A program made the position numbers and the translations under genes. This document shows, piece by piece, positions 34,111-35,680 of a stretch of 35,680 nucleotides of DNA (its first letter is position 1; each line of letters starts with the position of its first letter). The notes beneath the pieces were generated by a model. It was not told the DNA's origin. It made no database searches and saw only the letters and a list, made by a program, of their open reading frames with translations. The DNA is taken from positions 1 to 35,680 of the IMG/VR virus record IMGVR_UViG_3300045016_000030; one strand, given 5' to 3'. This DNA is from a virus.

Positions 34111-35680
34111 GATTTGACACTCGTGGAAGAAAAACTACAAAAGAAGCCTTAATTACAATCTCCGACTTTTCTGGCGGGTCTAACTCTCTTGTGGATGAGG
34201 CGAGGATGAATACCAAGTTTGCCGTGGCCTCGACTAATTTAATGCAGGTTCAAGATGGGCTTTGGAAAACCCGCTGGGGAACGTCTTACTATGGAGCAAC
34301 CCATGCCTCGACGATTGATGGAGCGTGTGAGTACGTCAAAGCAGATGGGACTACCGAACTTATAACTATTACCAATGGGAAGGCTTACAAATCAACCAAC
34401 GGGGGAAGTTTAACAGAGATAACAGGCGCAACCTTTACGGCTGGTGTTCAATGTTACTTTAAGCAAATTGCGGGGTGGGATACTTCTACAAGTTCATACA
34501 AAAACTACCTTTATATAACTAACGGGACGGACACTCTCGCAAGGTACAACGGAACGACCCTTGAAACCTACACGGAGATAAATGCTCCGGCAAACTTGAC
34601 CGCCTCTTTAGTAGCGTCTGGCCTTACGAGCGGAACCTATCCTTACTATGCCCAAGTAACCGCGCTTAATTCAGTCGGAGAAACGATCGGCTCTACAGAA
34701 GCCTCAATTACTTGCAATAAATTAAGAGGCGACTGGATTTCTGCGACCGATAAAATTGCTTGGTCTTGGAGTTCGGTGGTGGGGGCAACAAGGTATCAAC
34801 TTTATTTATCCGATCAAAGTTCTTACGAGACACTTTTAACGGACTCCAGTCAAACTAGTTTTACTGATGACGGAACTACCGATATTAATCCTTACGTGGT
34901 CGTGCCAGACGCAAACACTACCGGCGCGCCGAAGTTCAAGTCAATGGCCATTTCCAATAACCGAATATGGGCCACCAACAACTCAAGCAGTCTTTATACA
35001 GTCTATTGGTCGGGTACGGGAAAAGAGATAAGTAATTTCTCGGATTTCTATGGCGGGGGATATATTGCCCTTGAACGGGGAGGGAGAGAACTTCCGATTG
35101 CGGTGGTTCACTATCAAAGCGGGTCGGGTGAAGGGAAGGCGACAGTTCTTTGTAAGACTCCCGACGGACACGGGGCGGTTTGGCAGATAGACATTGGGAC
35201 CGCTACCGTGGGAGATACCCCAGTCTCAATCCCCTCGGCCTCTAAGGTGATAGGTTCTTGGGGAACAGAATCTATTTTAGGAGTGGTGGCAACGAGTAAT
35301 GATGTAGCCTTTCCTAACAGGAAAGGTTGGTTTAGTCTAGGGCCGGAAAAAAACTACTACGGGATTTTAAGAACCAGAGAGCTTTCCTCTAATATCAGGC
35401 CATATTGGAGGAGTTTAATCGGAAGTAAAATTGGGAGTATTTGTGCCTATTTCTACGATTCAAAGATTTTCATTTCCGTACCTACAAGTTCATCAGGTAA
35501 CGACAGAATTGTTGTGTATGACACCGAAAGAGGCAATTGGTCGGTTGATTGGACAATTGGGGCTAAACAGTTCTTGGAATATACCGATACAAGCGGAAAC
35601 ACACACTTTCTTTATATTCCTTTAAGCGGAACTAAACTTATAGAGCTTTCCGAGAACTATCTTAACGATTTGGGCGTGGC
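34107..35680 (+). CDS. Tail nozzle-like beta protein (3' partial)
   Basis: The frame is open from ATG 34107 (overlapping the adaptor stop) to the right edge, 524 residues without a stop, so the gene continues outside. It starts MRFDTRGRKTTKEALITISD FSGG, then DGLWKTRWGTSYYGATHAST and repeats of short beta blades (ITNGKAYKSTNGGS, LYITNGTDTLARYNG) that form a propeller, a fibronectin-like stretch (NLTASLVASGLTSGTYPYYA), then IWATNNSSSLYTVYWSG and later GNDRIVVYDTERGNWSV. This is the pattern of podovirus tail nozzle/tubular B proteins that carry DNA from the adaptor to the host. Confidence 0.65.
   Translation, partial: MRFDTRGRKTTKEALITISDFSGGSNSLVDEARMNTKFAVASTNLMQVQDGLWKTRWGTSYYGATHASTIDGACEYVKADGTTELITITNGKAYKSTNGGSLTEITGATFTAGVQCYFKQIAGWDTSTSSYKNYLYITNGTDTLARYNGTTLETYTEINAPANLTASLVASGLTSGTYPYYAQVTALNSVGETIGSTEASITCNKLRGDWISATDKIAWSWSSVVGATRYQLYLSDQSSYETLLTDSSQTSFTDDGTTDINPYVVVPDANTTGAPKFKSMAISNNRIWATNNSSSLYTVYWSGTGKEISNFSDFYGGGYIALERGGRELPIAVVHYQSGSGEGKATVLCKTPDGHGAVWQIDIGTATVGDTPVSIPSASKVIGSWGTESILGVVATSNDVAFPNRKGWFSLGPEKNYYGILRTRELSSNIRPYWRSLIGSKIGSICAYFYDSKIFISVPTSSSGNDRIVVYDTERGNWSVDWTIGAKQFLEYTDTSGNTHFLYIPLSGTKLIELSENYLNDLGV

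Noticed and set aside
1-35680. Recoded stop (TGA as Gly or Trp)
   Set aside because: TGA closes many genes with tight ATGA overlaps, and no gene needs TGA read-through.
1-35680. tRNA genes
   Set aside because: GTTCGA-like words (for example near 3225) lie inside coding genes and lack a cloverleaf.

Overview
The window is most of the genome of a tailed double-stranded DNA phage, apparently from an uncultivated bacterial host. It encodes a two-part large terminase, portal, scaffold, an N4-gp56-type major capsid protein, a head-tail adaptor, a tail nozzle-like beta protein, large internal (ejection) virion proteins and a tail fibre. I see no tape-measure, sheath or tube gene, so a short-tailed (podovirus-like) particle is most likely. 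Almost everything is on the + strand. TGA, TAA and TAG all act as stops, so the code is standard bacterial. Some genes have strong GGAGGTGA-type ribosome binding sites. A second group has a -10 box only 7-11 nt before the ATG and no ribosome binding site, which suggests leaderless mRNAs. The host cannot be named from the sequence. Both window edges cut genes: a C39-like peptidase on the left and the tail nozzle-like gene on the right.

Layout: 1-2430 lysis/envelope genes (C39-like peptidase, holin-like protein, 30-residue membrane peptide) and a metallophosphoesterase. 2430-9480 small early-type genes: an MT-A70 adenine methyltransferase overlapping a putative PD-(D/E)XK protein, zinc ribbons, a RecB/Cas4-like nuclease, an HNH homing endonuclease, a ribbon-helix-helix protein, a secreted lysozyme-fold enzyme, an Hjc-like resolvase, and a DUF6745-like protein with 17 four-residue repeats beside its small partner. 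9480-12800 a ParB-methyltransferase fusion and the terminase genes. 12800-19300 portal, scaffold and capsid. 19290-21670 tail fibre. 21680-22330 small ORFs and a candidate structured RNA. 22340-27740 a sugar/glycan cassette: SDR epimerase, split transketolase, FkbM methyltransferase and three glycosyltransferases. 27739-28284 a minus-strand HNH endonuclease. 28370-35680 ejection proteins, adaptor and nozzle.

Main discoveries: (1) the major capsid gene is split by a group I intron (17455-18194) whose P1-P9 helices can all be drawn, carrying a LAGLIDADG endonuclease with its own promoter; splicing restores an in-frame 318-residue capsid protein. (2) Three virion gene blocks (12868, 28379, 33421) are each preceded by the same module: a sigma70-type promoter, a 50-60 nt leader with a small hairpin, and an intrinsic terminator ending 0-9 nt before the start codon, as expected for a transcription gate or antitermination system. 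(3) Two further RNA structures stand out: a pseudoknotted element at 21899-21985, and a set of mutually exclusive hairpins at 18352-18402 touching the next start codon. (4) The terminase large subunit is split exactly between ATPase and nuclease.

The two methyltransferases, four homing endonucleases and glycan cassette suggest heavy interaction with host restriction, rival phages and the host surface.
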